NCBI GenBank assembly: GCA_036435485.1
Contig: CM071597.1
Location: 148,797,647 to 148,861,646, forward strand
Origin: Saposhnikovia divaricata
Lineage: Eukaryota > Streptophyta > Magnoliopsida > Apiales > Apiaceae
Length of the DNA stretch: 64,000 nucleotides
Direction: 5' to 3'
In this document: positions 44,707 to 57,764 of the stretch, in pieces
Position numbering within the stretch: the first letter of the stretch is position 1
Layout of the letters: each line of letters begins with the position of its first letter
Made by a program: the position numbers and the translations under genes
The notes under the pieces: generated by a model
What the model was told of the DNA's origin: nothing
Databases searched by the model: none
The model's input: the letters and a program-made list of their open reading frames with translations, nothing else

Positions 44707-47165
44707 TGTAAAAACCCTAACTTTTAGAATGCTACAGTGCCTAAATGAATAGTAATTTTGAGGATTTAGGGAAATGGTATGTAAGTACCCTAGATTTGAA
44801 ATGGAAAATGAATAATCAGGAACCATATTAGTGTTGTACTATGAAAATGAGAGACTCAAAATGATAATGGATTTCAGAAATTCCTGAATATGGACTTTAA
44901 GGATTTTCGATTTCGATTGAGACTCTATTGAATGTGATATTAAGGAGTATAGAAATGTTAAATGGTTTATATCTTGAGAAAATAGTGAAATTAGGATAAA
45001 CCAAGGAGTGATCAAGTCAAGGAAATGCCTGGGGAATTTAGATTGTTAAACGAGTTTGAGAATGCTTGAGAACCTGAGAGACAACCGGGAGAGCAACTTC
45101 TGAGAAAAAGATTATATACCAAGGATATTGGATCTAATATCTACTTGAGGATTAGAATCACCCTAACACACTAATATATTATGTGGGAGAGGATATTATA
45201 TATCCAAGGAATTTACAAAGGAGAAACCACTGAGACGATCACAGAATTCATTCGATGAATCAAATGACGAGAGAACTTTGAACGAAGCCCAAACAAAAGC
45301 CCAAGGACATGGGGAGAAGCCCAAATTCGGCCCAACCCAAGCAAGGGGATGATATTTAGTGGATTAAAGAGGGAAACCAATTGGCTTAAGATTTTATAAC
45401 TGGAAGGATGAAAGAGCAAAATGCATAAAGCTAGGGACTTGTGTGCAATTACAAGTGGAGTAACATGTGATAAAGCTTGCACTTGGCACCCTTGCATTGG
45501 CCAACCTAAAGTAGCTTTATGAAAGGATAATATCAGATGTAGATACATGATACATATCATTTCATAAAGTAACCAAGATAGAAAAGGAAGCAAAATACAA
45601 AACTCTCCCAAACTGCCCACCAAGGACACAACTCAAAGAAAAATTCATATCTCAAGATCTAGAGCTTCTAAAATCACCAAATTTTAACCATAGCTTCTCC
45701 ACTCCATGGGAAATATTCGCTCCAAATGTCATACCAATCCAAGTAGTGTAGCCTAGGAAAATAACCTCCCCAAGTTGATGAAGCAAACTGTCCAGATTGT
45801 TGACAGTTTCTGGGATTATTTTCAAACAGCCATATCTCCTTCATTACTCAATGGAATTTTGTGTTCTTTATATGGTTGGAAAGCCGGTGAGATGCTCTAC
45901 AACTTTCCTTTAGAAGCCTCGTCCAGAAAACCTAGGTAAGGGCCTCTTTTTTCATGATCTTTCAGTCGGGTTCTAATAATTCCGAATTACTAACTTTGTT
46001 TTCTTCAATTCTTTTGATCATCCAAGCTTACCCAAGGCTATACAAGGACTATACAAGGTTTAGAAAGCTATTACACACATCAAGGAAGGTAACCATCTTT
46101 GGAAACCCTAGCTTTTACTTTGATTTTAGTGGTTTAGTGAGTGATAAAGCTTTGATGCATGTTTAGGACCTTAGATTTATGATTGGGCTTGATTAATTGT
46201 CACAAATGGTATCCTAGTAGCATAGGCAGTGGATACCCTTTGTTGAATGTTAAATTTGAGGTATGAGTTGTTTGGAGTGGATGGTATGATATTTGGAGTA
46301 TTTGGAATTTTGGATTATTCGATTTATAGCCGTCGTAATGGCGAATTGTTGTTGAGGCTTAAAACAGTAGGCACCCGAGACACATACCCTCTGTAAATGT
46401 TGAACCACTGCCTAGAGCTTGTAGATCTTCTTTCATAGATCATTTTGGTGAAAGCCTTGTAGCATTTTGATTTACGGTTTAGGAGAAATGGCCAAATTCG
46501 TAAAAGTGGTTCGATCGCATAAGTGCTAAGTTCATGACATCAATTGAACCTCTTAATGGTATGATTTTGGTGGCAAATCGAGTTTATTAAATACTAGATA
46601 TCATAAGGTGTATGTGTGCGAAGGAATCACCTCGAAAGAGTAAACGGTTGATTTTATAGAAAAGTTTAAGCCGAGGTCGCGTAAGTGAAAACCACTGAAA
46701 ACCGAGAAAACGTAATTGTGTCAACTTTGAGGCTATAATTACCATGCTTAAACATCTTTAAAAGTTATGAAATTTTGGGACAATATAGTAGGGTGAATAA
46801 AGAGTCAAAACCCACTGACCTTGCATTAAAATTCGAAATTGATATTTTCTCAGAATTTTTACAGTCGAGTGTGGTTATTAATGGAAATGGTGAAAAACAC
46901 TGAAACTTTGATTGAGTCCAAAATGGTTAGGTTCTTGGAACTCTTGGATTATTAATAATGTGTTAAACATATACTAAGTGTCAAGGATATTGTTATATAA
47001 AGGTGAAGTGAGTAAGGGATGTAGTATTCTAACAAGGATCCTTTTCGTGTTTATAGAAACTCAGGACGAACCACGGGTCGTGCCACTGGGATATAGAGAT
47101 CGAGGCAAGATCCTCCTATCCCTACTTTGAAAATTATTTATCTTCAGAATAAAAATGATATCATG

Positions 47166-47214
<49 letters not shown>

Positions 47215-48611
47215 ATGCTATTGTTGCTATGTTGCAAAGAATATATTTCCTTGATTTTGGGAAATTATAGAGAGATGGATATGATTCATGAAATATGGAT
47301 ATAGAGATGATTACGAATGGAGCGAATATGCTCTATGGTAAAAGAGATATGAAAGGGAATGGTATCAGTTGTTATCTAGGGTTATATGGTTTATAATACT
47401 ATATTAAAAATATTCTTTTTGAGTATCAGTGGTTTAATAAATATTATTTGATTATTATTTACTACGCTTAAAATAGACGGAATATTTTATGAATATAAAA
47501 TTATATTTGATTTCTTGAATATGAAAGAGATGTCTGGATCATAATCAAAGCATTATGTTATATATATATATATATATATATATTATAGAAGTAATGTGCG
47601 AGAATGGAAATGATATGGGTGAATGATATTTTATAAATGGAATAATGATTTGACAAAAAGGGGGATAGCAACAAAAAAAATAGCGTAGGAGGCTGTGTGC
47701 GGCACAGTCCAGCAATCAATATTTTATTTCGGCCCATGAGTTGCCGAAGGAGGATGTAGTGGTGTACCTTCCTCCAGGGGGATGTAGTGGTGTACCTTCC
47801 TCCTTCTACCGGTAGTAAAAAGGACGGGTACGGAGGGCGACTGATCATCGTCCTTACGTATTCGGCAACAGTGAAAATCCCAAAAAACTTGAAAGAAAGA
47901 ATTGAAAATGGTTTTCAGATTTCTATACTGAAAACAGAATAATGACATGAGATGATGGAATTATGGTTACAGATGAAGAAAAACTGATATTATATTATTT
48001 TAGATTTCTTTCTTATAATAGTAAGTGGATGATGTTTTATTAAATAAGAGCTTTATTCTTCCTTAAGGATTATAATTGGTTTCTGCTTATATATGCATAT
48101 ATATGTATACCTGTTCACATTTTAAATTCTAGTTTACAATATTATCTTGCTGAGCTATTATAGCTCACTCTTGCCACTTATGTATATAGCAGCTAGGTCC
48201 CATGCCGATTCTACGCATTACACCCCGCAAGAGGGTAAGGAAAGGCGACCTTTTGAGCGAGTGCTGGCGACCATCCTCGAGGTAGTGACAAGCGAAAGGG
48301 GCTTAGTAGATTTATGTAAATTGAGTGTGTAAGTTTGTAATAAACTTTTGGTTGTTGAAATGCTTCCTGTGGAAGTATTATTCAACAATGTACTTAGTAG
48401 AATTCTGGGTTTGTAATAACTTTTAACTTTAAAATTTTAATATTGTGGATGTTGTTCTATGAGCATATGACTGGTGTGTGTGTGTGTATTAGTGTGTGGT
48501 CAAGTGCATAAGTATTAAGTTATAAAAAAAAAGACTCAAGAGATATTGATATTGATCGGAAATTGGACCGTGATGACCTGGATCCTTGACCCCGGATCTA
48601 GGGATGTCACA
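44707..48611 (+). repeat. 5' LTR of element 3 (3905 bp)
   Basis: TGTAAAAACCC to GATGTCACA. Differs from the 3' copy by scattered substitutions and by microsatellite lengths. Contains GATTTATAGCCGTCGTAATG (46320), also in element 1. Confidence 0.93.
47168..47212. repeat. (TA)n microsatellite in the 5' LTR
   Basis: About 22 TA units; the counterpart in the 3' LTR is at 53694-53741. A second TA tract at 47558-47582 has its partner at 54088-54108. Confidence 0.95.
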
Positions 48612-48613
48612 GA

Positions 48614-48625
48614 TGGTATTAGAGC
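48614..48625 (+). promoter_or_regulatory. Primer binding site of element 3
   Basis: TGGTATTAGAGC, an initiator tRNA-Met-type site with one change from the element 1 site, two bases after the LTR. Confidence 0.85.
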
Positions 48626-50931
48626 TAAGAGTCATATTGCTCAGGAACAAAAGTGATAATAATATACACATATAGATATATATGTAATGATATAAAATAT
48701 GAACTCACATCGGGTTCAAGGGTGGTTTATCGAACGAAGCGTTTATTCTAAGTAGTGATTATAATTTTATAGATTATTACTAATAAACGTTTATGTTTTA
48801 GTATAGGGAGAGGAGATTGGTAAGCCAAAGTTAAGGGTATTTAAATCTTCTTGAGCTGAAGGGAGTTTGAAGTAATATTGTAAGTGGATTGGTGAATAGA
48901 CACTGATTGTTTCAATTGATTGCGGAGATGAAATGGTGAAACTGAGATTGGTCGGTAAAGCCAAGATATACCTTAAGGACCAAGACAGACTGAGAGGTTT
49001 CGAGATTGACTTAAATGAAAATGGTATTAAGCTAAAAGTGTTAAACTTATGTAGCACACATGATTGATTTGAAAAAAGGGAATATTTGATGTATTGGGAA
49101 GTGTACGTTAGACAATCTCGTGAGTATAAGTGGTATGTTAGAATATACAATTACAAGGAATAGTTTTAAAAGGGTCCTTGATACCGGAGCATTGTCAGGA
49201 TAAGACGATCAACATTACGTAAGTATATCGATTAGAAGGTTGTGTTCAGTTATGAATAAAGGCAGAGAGTATCGAGCCAAGTCACGACTAGGTAAATGAA
49301 GATAATTGGGAATAGCAGACGATAGGTTAAGGCTACATGGTGAGTGCCAAATTTAAGAAATTTTGGAGAGTACACAGTCTAAGATATAAATAGTATTTGA
49401 GGAAGACCTTCCATTATTGGGATTTTCAATTGGGCAGAGGCTATTAACAATACCTATTTTCAAGCTCCTAAAGCCCTGCTAAATTATATTATTGAGTTTC
49501 AAATTTTCCTCAACTGGTGGGTAATTATTCATTAAGTGCCGGTATCTTTTAAAAACTTTCTGGTACCCTTGGGGATGTGTTTCAAAATTTTATTTTATCT
49601 ATCTTAGTCAAAATATTCCTCTAAGATTATTTTCGGAAGATGGTATTGATCATTTTGATTTAAATTTTTCTTTATATTTTTACTACAACTAAGAGGAACA
49701 ACCATATATGTATACACAAGGATGATCTGTCTGTGTGATTGAAAGTCGGAGGGGAAGCCCTCCTTTGTGTGACATACGGGTTCTTCCATTATATTGATTT
49801 CTCAGATATCCTTTCGTTTCAAAGAAAAGTTATTTAAAACTCTTAATTTTATAAATTGTTGTGGGACTCTTGCTTGTTTCTGGGTTCGTTTCAATTCAAA
49901 GTTTCATAAATTCTATAAAAATTTTTTCGAATATAGAAGATTTCATTAATGGATGGGATAAGGAAGTAAGGTTTAGAGTATACGTGATTACACAAGGAAA
50001 CTTGAGATTCCAAGGGAAATTTCAATAAGAGATAATTAGATCTAGAAGCGTTTCAATATAAGAGAGGAAGGAAATTCGTGAGAAGAAATATGTATATTTG
50101 ATGATTAGTAAGAAAACAAATATGAGGCATTTTAAGGCATAATTGAGATTTACTATTGAGAGTAAGGTGTATTTTGAGGATAGAGTCAGAATAAGGATAA
50201 ACAAAGGAAGTGGGGATAATTAATGAAGGATTTGGAGGTGCAATAACTATTAGTAGGGGAAGGCCAATATTGTGACTAATACCCAGAGATTAAAGATGTT
50301 AAGTGTTCAAAGGATTAATCCAAAAGGTGTGAATAAGTAAAACTTGAGGTAAAGATTTTGATGAGAATAATAAATGGAAATTTCAGAGGTGGAACAGATA
50401 GTATATCATGAAGGAACTAAGGTGGATCAACAAGATGTAAAGAGCGTATAGTGAATAATAGACATATGGGATAAGGTATCCGGAGGAAATTGCATGTACG
50501 CTCTAATTTAACCTCTTAATTGTAAATGTTTGGTTAGGGATCAACTAAGTCAATGAATGGTGTAAATGGACAGATAATATAGATAAGAATAATCTATCTG
50601 TGAGAAAGTAAACTATGGTGATATAAGAAAGTGAGTTATTCTCGTGTCATCTAAATCAGTATCTGTTAAGGGTCAAAGAACTCAAGAGAAAAGAGATTAA
50701 GAGTATGAGAGAAGGTGTGAGAATATTTTTAAGGATGAAGGAAAAGTACATGCTCGTATAGTTACGAACAGGAAATATATATTATAACCAATATTTTCTT
50801 ACAATTATTTCAAGGAATATTATTATAGATTATTTTCTGGAAAATTTTACAGAGATGATATATAAAAATGTTGGAGTATTAAGATTTTATGTTATGATAG
50901 AGATCAAAATATAGATAAACAATAGTGAGAT

Positions 50932-50988
50932 ACACTACCATTCAGGGAAGGCCAATGTGGTGGCCGATACCCTTAGTAAAAAGAGAAA
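50932..50988 (+). pseudogene. Remnant of the gypsy RNase H tail
   Basis: One frame gives YHSGKANVVADTLSKK, the end-of-RNase-H signature (YHPGKANVVADALSRK in intact elements). Confidence 0.85.
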
Positions 50989-51049
50989 GGAGAGATGAGA
51001 TAATATAGAATGACGGAATGCAGGAGAAGGTTAGTAAGGAAAAGATAGT

Positions 51050-51139
51050 GAAAGTACTGATATTGATAAGCTAAATGGCATGTTGATGAATGACAAGCAA
51101 GTGTATGTTGGTGTATTTCTGTACAACAAGATAGAGATG
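51050..51139 (+). pseudogene. Poly(A)-binding-protein-like RRM fragment in element 3
   Basis: DKLNGMLMNDKQVYVGVFL is readable in one frame, close to the conserved end of an RRM in plant poly(A)-binding proteins. It is slightly better preserved here than in element 1 (VYVG rather than VCVS), although the following RKQER motif is lost. It lies between the RNase H remnant and the polypurine tract. Confidence 0.62.
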
Positions 51140-51250
51140 TTTAAGGAGAAACTAAAGGAAGGAGGAAGTAATATGAGAATTAAAAGGTGTAATGTGAGAA
51201 AGGTATTCGTCGATATCTTCAACGAGATTCCGGGATGGAATCCTTTTAAG

Positions 51251-51260
51251 GGGGGAAGAC
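51251..51260 (+). promoter_or_regulatory. Polypurine tract of element 3
   Basis: AAGGGGGGAAGAC (51248-51260) directly before the 3' LTR, in a GGAATCCTTTT context shared with element 1. Confidence 0.88.
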
Positions 51261-53692
51261 TGTAATAACCCTAACTTTTAGAATGCTACAGTGCCTAAAT
51301 GAATAGTAATTTTGAGGATTTAGGGAAATGGTATGTAAGTACCCTAGATTTGAAATGGAAAATGAATAATCAGGAACCATATTAGTGTTGTACTATGAAA
51401 ATGAGGGACTCAAAATGATAATGGATTTCAGAAATTCCTGAATATGGACTTTAAGGATTTTCGATTTCGATTGAGACTCTATTGAATGTGATATTAAGGA
51501 GTATAGAAATGTTAAATGGTTTATATCTTAAGAAAATAGTGAAATTAGGATAAACCAAGGAGTGATCAAGTCAAGGAAATGCCAAGGGAATTTAGATTGT
51601 TAAACGAGTTTGAGAATGCTTGAGAACCTGAGAGACAACCGGGAGAGCAACTTCTGAGAAAAAGATAATATACCAAGGATATTGGATCTAATATCTACTT
51701 GAGGATTAGAATCACCCTAACACACTAATATATTATGTGGGAGAGGATATTATATATCCAAGGAATTTACAAAGGAGAAACCACTGAGACGATCACAGAA
51801 TTCATTCGATGAATCAAATGACGAGAGAACTTTGAACGAAGCCCAAACAAAAGCCCAAGGACATGGGGAGAAGCCCAAATTCGGCCCAACCCAAGCAAGG
51901 GGCTGATATTTAGTGGATTAAAGAGGGAAACCAATTGGCTTAAGATTTTATAACTGGAAGGATGAAAGAGCAAAATGCATAAAGCTAGGGACTTGTGTGC
52001 AATTACAAGTGGAGTAACATGTGATAAAGCTTGCACTTGTCACCCTTGCATTGGCCAACCTAAAGTAGCTTTATGAGAGGATAATATCAGATGTAGATAC
52101 ATGATACATATCATTTCATAAAGTAACCAAGATAGAAAAGGAAGCAAAATACAAAACTCTCCCAAACTGCCCACCAACGACACAACTCAAAGAAAAATTC
52201 ATATCTCAAGATCTAGAGGTTCTAAAATCACCAAATTTTAACCATAGCTTCTCCAATCCATGGGAAATATTCGCTCCAAATTTCATAGCAATCCAAGTAG
52301 TGTAGCCTAGGCAAATAACCTCCCCAAGTTGATGAAGCAAACTGTCCAGATTGTTGACAGTTTCTGGGATGATTTTCAAACAGCCATATCTCCTTCATTA
52401 CTCAATGGAATTTTGTGTTCTTTATATGGTTGGAAAGCTGGTGAGATGCTCTACAACTTTCCTTTAGAAGCCTCGTCCAGAAAACCTAGGTAAGGGCCTC
52501 TTTTTTCATGATCTTTCAGACGGGTTCTAATAATTCCGAATTACTAACTTTGTTTTCTTCAATTCTTTTGATCATCCAAGCTTACCCAAGGCTATACAAG
52601 GTTTAGAAAGCTATTACACACATCAAGGAAGGTAACCATCTTTGGAAACCCTAGCTTTTACTTTGAGTTTAGTGGTTTAGTGAGTTATAAAGCTTTGATG
52701 CATGTTTAGGACCTTAGATTTATGATTGGGCTTGATTAATTGTCACAAATGGTATCCTAGTAGCATAGGCAGTGGATACCCTTTGTTGAATGTTAAATTT
52801 GAGGTATGAGTTGTTTGGAGTGGAGTATTTGGAAATTTGGATTATTCGATTTATAGCCGTCGTAATGACGAATTGTTGTTGAGGCTTAAAACAGTAGGCA
52901 CCCGAGACACATACCCTTTGTAAATGTTGAACCACTGCCTAGAACTTGTAGATCTTCTTTCATAGATCATTTTGGCGAAAGCCTTGTAGCATTTTGACTT
53001 ACGGTTTAGGAGAAATGGCCAAATTCGTAAAAGTGGTTCGATCGCATAAGTGCTAAGTTCATGACTTCAATTGAACCTCTTAATGGTATGATTTTGGTGG
53101 CGAATCGAGTTTATTAAATACTAGATATCATAAGGTGTATGTGTGTGAAGGAATCACCTCGAAAGAGTAAACGGTTGATTTTATAGAAAAGTTTAAGCCG
53201 AGGTCGCGTAAGTGAAAACCACTGAAAACCGAGAAAACGTAATTGTGTCAACTTTGAGGCTATAATTACCATACTTAAACATCTTTAAAAGTTATGAAAT
53301 TTTGGAACAATATAGTAGGGTGAATAGAGAGTCAAAACCCACTGACCTTGCATTAAAATTCGAAATTGATATTTTCTGAGAATTTTTACAGTCGAGTGTG
53401 GTTATTAAGGGAAATGGTGAAAAACACGGAAACTTTGATTGAGTCCAAAATGGTTAGGTTCTTGGAACTCTTGGATTATTAATAATGTGTTAAACATATA
53501 CTAAGTGTCAAGGATATTGTTATATAAAGGTGAAGTGAGTAAGGGATGTAGTATTCTAACGAGGATCCTTTTCGTGTTTATAGAAACTCAGGACGAACCA
53601 CGGGTCGTGCCACTGGGATATAGAGATCGAGGCAAGATCCTTCTATCCCTACTTTGAAAATTATTTATATTTGGAATAAAAATAATATCATG

Positions 53693-53743
<51 letters not shown>

Positions 53744-55139
53744 ATGCTATTGTTGCTATGTTGCAAAGAATATATTTCCTTGATTTTGGGAAATTAAAGA
53801 GAGATGGATATGATTCATGAAATATGGATATAGAGATGATTACGAATGGAGCGAATATGCTCTATGGTAAAAAAGATATGAAAGGGAATGGTATCAGTTG
53901 TTATCTAGGATTATATGGTTTATAATACTATATTAAAAATATTCTTTTTGAGTATCAGTGGTTTAATAAATATTATTTGATTATTATTTACTACACTTAA
54001 AATAGACGGAATATTTTATGAATATAAAAGTATATTTGATTTCTTGAATATGAAAGAGATGTCTGGATCATAATCAAAGGATTATGTTATATATATATAT
54101 ATATATATTTTATAGAAGTAATGTGCGAGAATGGAAATGATATGGGTGAATGATATTTTATAAATGGAATAATGGTTTGACAAAAAGGGGGTTAGCAACA
54201 ACAAAAAAAAGAGCGTAGGAGGCTGTGTGCGGCACAGTCCAGCAATCAATATTTTATTTCGGCCCAAGAGTTGCCGAAGGAGGATGTAGTGGTGTACCTT
54301 CCTCCAGGGGGATGTAGTGGTGTACCTTCCTCCTTCTACCGGTAGTAAAAAGGACGGGTACGGAGGGCGACTGATCATCGTCCTTACGTATTCGGCAACA
54401 GTGAAAATCCCCAAAAACTTGAAAGAAAGAATTGAAAATGGTTTTCAGATTTCTATACTGAAAACAGAATAATGACATGAGATGATGGAATTATGGTTAC
54501 AGATGAAGAAAAACTGATATTATATTATTTTAGATTTCTTTCTTATAATAGTAAGTGGATGATGTATTATTAAATAAGAGCTTTATTCTTCCTTAAGGAT
54601 TATAATTGGTTTCTGCTTATATATGCATATATATGTATACCTGTTCACATTTTAAATTCTAGTTTACAATATTATCTTGCTGAGCTATTATAGCTCACTC
54701 TTGCCACTTATGTATATAGCAGCTAGGTCCGATGCCGATTCTACGCATTACACCCCGCAAGAGGGTAAGGGAAAGGCGACCTTTTGAGCGAGTGCTGGCG
54801 ACCATCCCCGAGGTAGTGACAAGCGAAAGGGGCTTAGTAGACTTATGTAAATTAAGTGTGTAAGTTTGTAATAAACTTTTGGTTGTTGAAATGCTTCCTG
54901 TAGAAGTATTATTCAACAATGTACTAAGTAGAATCCTGGGTTTGTAATAACTATTAACTTTAAATTTTTAATATTGTGGATGTTGTTCTATGAGCATATG
55001 ACTGGTGTGTGTGTGTATTAGTGTGGGGTCAATTGCATATGTATTAAGTTATAAAAAAAAGACTCAAGAGATATTGATATTGATCGGAAATTGGACCGTG
55101 ATGACCTGGATCCTTGACTCCGGATCTAGGGATGTCACA
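51261..55139 (+). repeat. 3' LTR of element 3 (3879 bp)
   Basis: TGTAATAACCC to GATGTCACA, followed by the GTCCG duplication. Confidence 0.94.
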
Positions 55140-55311
55140 GTCCGGTCCTTGTATTGCAAATTTTTGCCTATAACTAAACAAAATTATTGGTCTAGATACA
55201 TAAATTTCCATTCTACTAGTTGTTTTTGTTTGATAAAATGTACTTGATTTGTGTTTCAGTTAGTAATATCATGTATTCGAGGTCCTGACTTATGGAACTT
55301 TTCTTTTGCAG

Positions 55312-55354
55312 TGTGGGGCCTTGCATTCAAATACAAGAATGCAGTTCGTCAATG
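55312..55354 (+). pseudogene. Possible isolated exon, unrecognised
   Basis: TTCTTTTGCAG acceptor, 43 bases translating as WGLAFKYKNAVRQW, then a G|GTAAAT donor. Splice sites are good but the protein is not recognised. Confidence 0.3.
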
Positions 55355-55761
55355 GTAAATACCTGTATTTGTATTAGTAAGTTATATATTATACAAACGG
55401 AGGTGGGGTGAGAAATTGAAGTCATGACCTTTGTCATAGGGATGTGTTACCTTAGTTTGATGCATTTATGTTTGCCAATAGTTGGTTAAATTGATAGAAG
55501 ATTTTTACTTAATAAAATTACTGTTTGAGGCAAGTAGTCAAAGTACGCTGAAAAGGAAAATTACTTGTAAAGAAAAAAATTAAAAAAACTTTCTCAGAAA
55601 TCATTTAAAAGTACCAATTATAGAGTGAAAGGCCTACTTATGAAGATGTCAAGGTGAGAATCGAGGAATATCTTGCATTGATGATAAGTAATTTAAGTAT
55701 TCATCAACCACTAAATATGGTCAATTTTGAGTACATAAAATTTTATAGCAATAGAACTTTG

Positions 55762-55790
55762 ATATATATATATATATATATATATATATG
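55762..55790. repeat. (AT)n microsatellite
   Basis: About 14 uninterrupted AT units. Confidence 0.95.
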
Positions 55791-55876
55791 CTATTCCATT
55801 ATACATATAGTTAATTTGAGGTAGATGTGAGTCTTATATAAATACTTATGGCATGTTTGGTTTCGTAACTTCTAAG

Positions 55877-56170
55877 GTGGATCTATTGCACGAAGAATAC
55901 TTCAAGTTTGTTGGCCGTGAGATTGCATTGGCCTTAATTCACAAAGTGCTGGTAAAAATTGTTTTTGATAGAGTACTTCTTCTATAATTGGGCGAAAGTA
56001 ATGTTTCTCTCGAAGATATATGGGATGAAGACCCATTCTTGTACAATAGTTGCAAGAAAGTATGGGGGATAGATCCGGAGGTAGTTGATCAAGATGCTCT
56101 ATCTCTTACATTTGTTGTAAAAACTGACAACTTAGAATCTTGGAAGGTTTTGGAGCTCTACCCCGATTAA
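55877..56170 (+). pseudogene. HECT ubiquitin ligase fragment (UPL5-type)
   Basis: After a CTAAG acceptor-like site the frame reads VDLLHEEYFKFVGREIALAL, then IVFDRV and, past a TAA (55985-55987), LEDIWDEDPFLYNSCKKVWG and VVDQDALSLTFV. This order matches the N-lobe of the HECT domain in plant UPL5-like E3 ligases (recalled). The catalytic Cys region is absent. The TAA sits where Gln is expected, a single-base change. This is a decayed gene copy or captured fragment. Confidence 0.75.
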
Positions 56171-57539
56171 GGTTTATAGTTGACATAAGGTGTAGTGGAA
56201 GATATATAAATTTTGGTAAGCGGTACATCCAAGGTTGATTGAGTTTCCCACTAATATGTTTAGTAGAAACAATCCTTCCCAAACAATGGGAGGATTGTTG
56301 ATGGCATTTTCTTTATTATTCTATACAAAATGTCTAGAAACCTTATGGTAAATTATTTATCTTGCAAATTTTTCCTATTTATTAATTTCAAAGTAAACCT
56401 CTAATTTGCTAATAGACGATATGTTGTTTCTCGGCCCAGTTTAAATTATTTGTTTCTTTGAACGTCACACACTTTTTATTTGGTAGATGAACGTGTAATC
56501 ATCTAACACTAGGTGTATAGTGATGTACATCAAAATCAAAGATTCTACTATGAGGTGCCCATGCTCCACAAACGTATATACTATCTAAGTTATAGGTTTT
56601 AAGTTCATTGCAAACTTCGATATTTTGGTGGAGTAGGATTATATCTGGTGGTTGTTTATCACATGAAAACAGGTTACCTGGTCCTTTAAGATCTTGTCTC
56701 AATGTACGTAGTCAACCATAAATTACAGATTTAGCGAATCCCATAATCTTAATGTCTTTCATGTACTATCTTACATGAACACAGGCTACCAGGTCACATG
56801 TTAGATGAAGTACTAAATTGGAAATGGAATTCATACTTCCACACATCATAGGTTGCACCTGTAATAAGCTAATGGTTGGTTGTTATGGTATAAAGGAAAA
56901 AAGTTCTCACGTGAGCCAAAAAATGAATCTCAAAGTTGCATTTTCTTTGAGTTTTTTTTAATTTCCGAATAAAATTGTTAAGGCTATCACATATAAAAAA
57001 TGAAAATAATTATTTTAACAAAAATATAATTGAGACTCGGTCTTTTGTTTTAGTTGTCTTGTTAGGTCTAGAGTTCAAATTCGAGCAGGTATAAAATACA
57101 TTTTTGTATGAGAGTGTGTTTAGGCAATCTTATTGTGCTAATCCTAGCAATTATAGAACAAGATACACTCCTGTCTAGACAAAACAATGAGAGTTTGTAC
57201 TTAAGTTTGTATTATTTTACTTTTTAAAGCTGACTAAAAAATATATGAACGTGTGAGTATTGTAGAATTAAAAGTTAAGCGTATTAGTAATCTTGACATA
57301 AAAATCATTTTCAACATAGTGAATAACAAACAATAGTAAATCTTCAGATGAAAAGAATCTTCAACATAGATGACCAACTAAGGAAATTATAGTGCCATGA
57401 ACAATGGATGAGGTTGACTTGTCATTTGAAGACCATTAAATTCGATTTCAATTACAATGAAATTACAATATCACTTTTCCCACAAATGTGATCTTCATTT
57501 TAGTCACCAACCTGTACGACCACTAAATTATATGGATTG
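56171..57539. other. AT-rich spacer
   Basis: A minus-strand open stretch at 56499-56702 (includes LHQNIEVCNELKTYNLDSIY) is not recognised. Otherwise nothing supported. Confidence 0.35.
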
Positions 57540-57764
57540 ACATGATTGATATATCCACATATGATTCAAGAGGACTTTATTATTGATAGAAAACAAAGCT
57601 CCACTGATATGATAACTGAATGGATATTACAAATACGTGAGAGATACTCACAAAATGAAATTATAATCAATATTTAAAACTAAAACTAAACACCTAAGAT
57701 GGCAGTTAAAAACCAAGGAATGCACATAAACAAAACATATACGGTTAGGTTAATAAATCCAACA
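57540..57764 (-). repeat. Copia 3' LTR (left border uncertain)
   Basis: On the minus strand the LTR starts TGTTGGATTTATTAACC directly after a TAGGGGGGAA polypurine tract (57777-57767) that follows the pol remnant. Its far end is not certain. Confidence 0.55.

Larger units (their letters stand above)
48626..51250 (+). mobile_element. Reduced interior of element 3
   Basis: Only islands are readable: a possible protease remnant (LDTGALSG near 49180), an RNase H tail (50932) and an RRM-like fragment (51050). No long frame; reverse transcriptase and integrase are missing rather than merely mutated. Confidence 0.75.
44707..55139 (+). mobile_element. Long-LTR gypsy-type element 3, internally reduced (10.4 kb)
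   Basis: Two LTRs of about 3.9 kb, a primer site, a polypurine tract and a 5 bp duplication (GTCCG) delimit it precisely. The interior is only 2.65 kb and lacks reverse transcriptase and integrase, so it must depend on another element; its form is that of a large-LTR non-autonomous derivative. LTR blocks, the polypurine context and a captured RRM fragment are shared with element 1, so the two belong to related families. Confidence 0.93.

Noticed and set aside
45213..45629. 138-residue minus-strand frame in LTR 3 (shorter copy at 51767)
   Set aside because: Within LTR non-coding sequence; the second copy is shortened and no family is recognised.
47558..47948. Overlapping minus-strand frames near the CCTCC repeats in both LTRs of element 3
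   Set aside because: Present only as LTR duplicates, contain microsatellite translation, no homology recognised.
57040..57100. Possible tRNA-derived SINE (GTTCAAATTCGAGC resembles a box B)
   Set aside because: No convincing A box at proper spacing, no poly(A)/poly(T) tail or target duplication located.
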